In this document: positions 62,820 to 64,000 of the stretch, in pieces | Layout: the number at the start of each line of letters is the position of its first letter | Numbering within the stretch: position 1 is the first letter of the stretch | DNA from: Atopsyche davidsoni | Taxonomy: Eukaryota; Arthropoda; Insecta; Trichoptera; Hydrobiosidae | DNA length: 64,000 bases | Assembly (NCBI GenBank): GCA_022113835.1 | Contig: JAILWY010000004.1 | Location: 9,737,501-9,801,500 of the forward strand | Direction of reading: 5' to 3' | Position numbers and translations under genes: made by a program | The notes under the pieces: generated by a model | What the model was told of the DNA's origin: nothing | Database searches by the model: none | The model's input: only the letters and a program-made list of their open reading frames with translations

Positions 62820-63180
62820 GAAACCAAAACTCAAGTGCCAAACGCGAGCATCCGGCTCGAACAAACAGACAATCATATGTGATATGTAATCTCGAGTCTA
62901 TCAGGTGCCGTGCCGAGTCACCTAGGCGTATTAAACAGCGGTCCGGTGTTAGCGTGCGGCAAGTCAGAGCCGAGCGAGTGCATATCATTCATGGCGTGAC
63001 GCGGAGTATTCGCATGTGGGAAAAAAATAAAAACAAATCGAGCTTCTTTATCGACGGAGAGATCTCAAATCGATTCTCGGCGGGCGAAGCGGACCCCGCG
63101 GAGAGCGTCGATGGGTCGACCCTCCTGAATGGGCTAGACCTCGATTGTCAATTTGTTCACTCATCTCTCTAGCAATTAGA
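62820..63180. other. mixed-composition island with an open plus frame
   Basis: A 97-codon plus frame from 62879 ends at 63172 with EADPAESVDGSTLLNGLDLD, which is acidic and not repetitive, but no family is recognised and a 72-codon minus frame overlaps its first part. Sequence words include CAAATCGATTCTCGG and GTGCCGTGCCGAGTC. It could hide an exon; regulatory DNA is equally possible. Confidence 0.3.
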
Positions 63181-63640
63181 GAGTGACCGCTATTTTTATA
63201 TGTAAACTTTTACCCTGCGACCTTAAAATCAGCACTTATAGCTTTAGTATTTTAGACATTTTTGTTCAATTGACAATTGGTCTTTAAAAAGTAAACATGA
63301 AACTTGTGGTATGTAGCACAGTATATGGAAATATCGATTTCAAGCATAGAAGGAGGTATGCGAATGAAATATACTTATCACTTTTTAAAGATTTTATCAT
63401 AAACAATCTAGAAGAAAAGAATTTATTATATTTGAAAAAATGTAAGCCCACGAGTATACATAGCAATAAAACACTAGTGTATAGTGAAATAATTGACATT
63501 ATATAATAAATAAAAAATTTTAAAATGTTAGAATTATACAGCGGATTTAGGAAAAAATTTATTCAGTATTTATTTATAATACCAAAAAATAAGTATATAG
63601 TGCAAGTCATATAATTATTTATGCTACGAAATCATAACTT
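63180..63640. other. AT-rich DNA
   Basis: Two mirrored AT-rich frames (63284-63499 minus, 63297-63506 plus) without signatures. No gene supported. Confidence 0.4.
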
Positions 63641-63876
63641 CTGACGGTTCCATGCATCAACACTAAGCCCGACACCTCCATATTTCATGAGACCATTACG
63701 GTAATAACTTCCTAAAGAGAAAACATAAATATTTGGCTTAGATGCACGGCGCGAGACAGAATGCAATCATTTATTAGGTGCGGCCCGTAGGAACTGATCG
63801 GACGTCGTTAATCATGCATAAGTACGTAAGTAAGCACTGGGCTGACAGAACCTCACTCCGTGGATTGTTCCTGCAG

Positions 63877-63882
63877 TCAGTG
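63877..63882 (+). promoter_or_regulatory. initiator-like element (TCAGTG)
   Basis: TCAGTG matches the arthropod initiator TCAGTY; +1 would be A at 63879. There is no TATA box 30 bp upstream. The preceding 140 bp form a balanced island (GCACGGCGCGAGAC, GATCGGACGTCG). It lies 50 bp upstream of a start codon followed by a splice donor. Confidence 0.35.
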
Positions 63883-63928
63883 TATCCACAATACTAAACT
63901 CGATATTATCAACCGATCTTAATCTAAG

Positions 63929-63944
63929 ATGGATGCAAGCAAAC
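63929..63944 (+). CDS. putative first coding exon of a plus-strand gene (partial)
   Basis: ATG GAT GCA AGC AAA C is followed at once by GTGAGTAAT, a good donor, giving MDASK and a phase-1 junction. Without splicing the frame stops two codons later, so splicing is needed for a product. The leader from the initiator-like site would be about 50 nt. Another possible start with donor lies just upstream (ATGCATAAGTAC then GTAAGT at 63826). The product is unknown because the rest of the gene is beyond the right edge. Short ATG-plus-donor pairs also arise by chance. Confidence 0.33.
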
Positions 63945-64000
63945 GTGAGTAATGTGATGATAATTATTTGAAAATGTAACAAATATACAACTTGTTGAGG

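Noticed and set aside
1..64000. CRISPR arrays, rRNA genes, operons, bacterial promoters or ribosome binding sites
   Set aside because: None seen; the sequence is eukaryotic in character and such features are not expected.

Overview
The window looks like AT-rich insect nuclear DNA, most probably from a moth or butterfly (Lepidoptera). This rests on the base composition, the long (TA)n microsatellites, a Helitron with insect-type ends, tRNA-headed repeat remnants, and one coding exon that reads like a diverged fizzy/Cdc20-family protein. The species and the order are inferences. There is no bacterial, plasmid, phage or CRISPR structure.

Protein-coding content is almost nil. The only convincing coding sequence is a 105-bp internal exon on the minus strand at 385-489. 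It has exact AG and GT flanks and 35 in-frame codons, and carries a C-box-like GDRFI..R motif. The fizzy-family lineage that is both fast evolving and known in Lepidoptera for a very large 5' intron is cortex. I propose cortex as the candidate gene, but I cannot confirm it here. If it is right, most of the remaining 63 kb to the right is upstream (5') intron or regulatory DNA of that gene. At the far right, around 63877-63944, an arthropod-type initiator, a short leader, a start codon and a GTGAGT donor suggest the first exon of a plus-strand transcript leaving the window.

The rest is an AT-rich background broken by roughly forty short islands (100-500 bp) with more balanced composition and many homeodomain-, GATA- and E-box-type sequences. 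They have no credible reading frames and look like candidate enhancers or alternative leader exons. The strongest promoter-like block is 21335-22700. It is an extremely GC-rich minisatellite followed by an island with a perfect minus-strand donor at 22611.

Repeats: a 1.66-kb deleted Helitron (10297-11955) keeps both termini but only a broken Rep/helicase gene. Several tRNA-like SINE-head remnants lie at about 1631, 19540, 30142 and 37210. Long (TA)n tracts sit near 3.7, 30.7, 52.0, 53.6 and 62.6 kb. Short-period GC-rich tandem repeats sit near 6.5, 21.4, 34.1, 37.5, 38.3, 59.0 and 60.4 kb. A near-perfect 60-nt palindrome lies at 27705-27764, with smaller hairpins at 9659, 18558 and 60285. Most open frames of 60-120 codons here are chance frames in GC-rich islands or simple repeats and are not annotated as genes.
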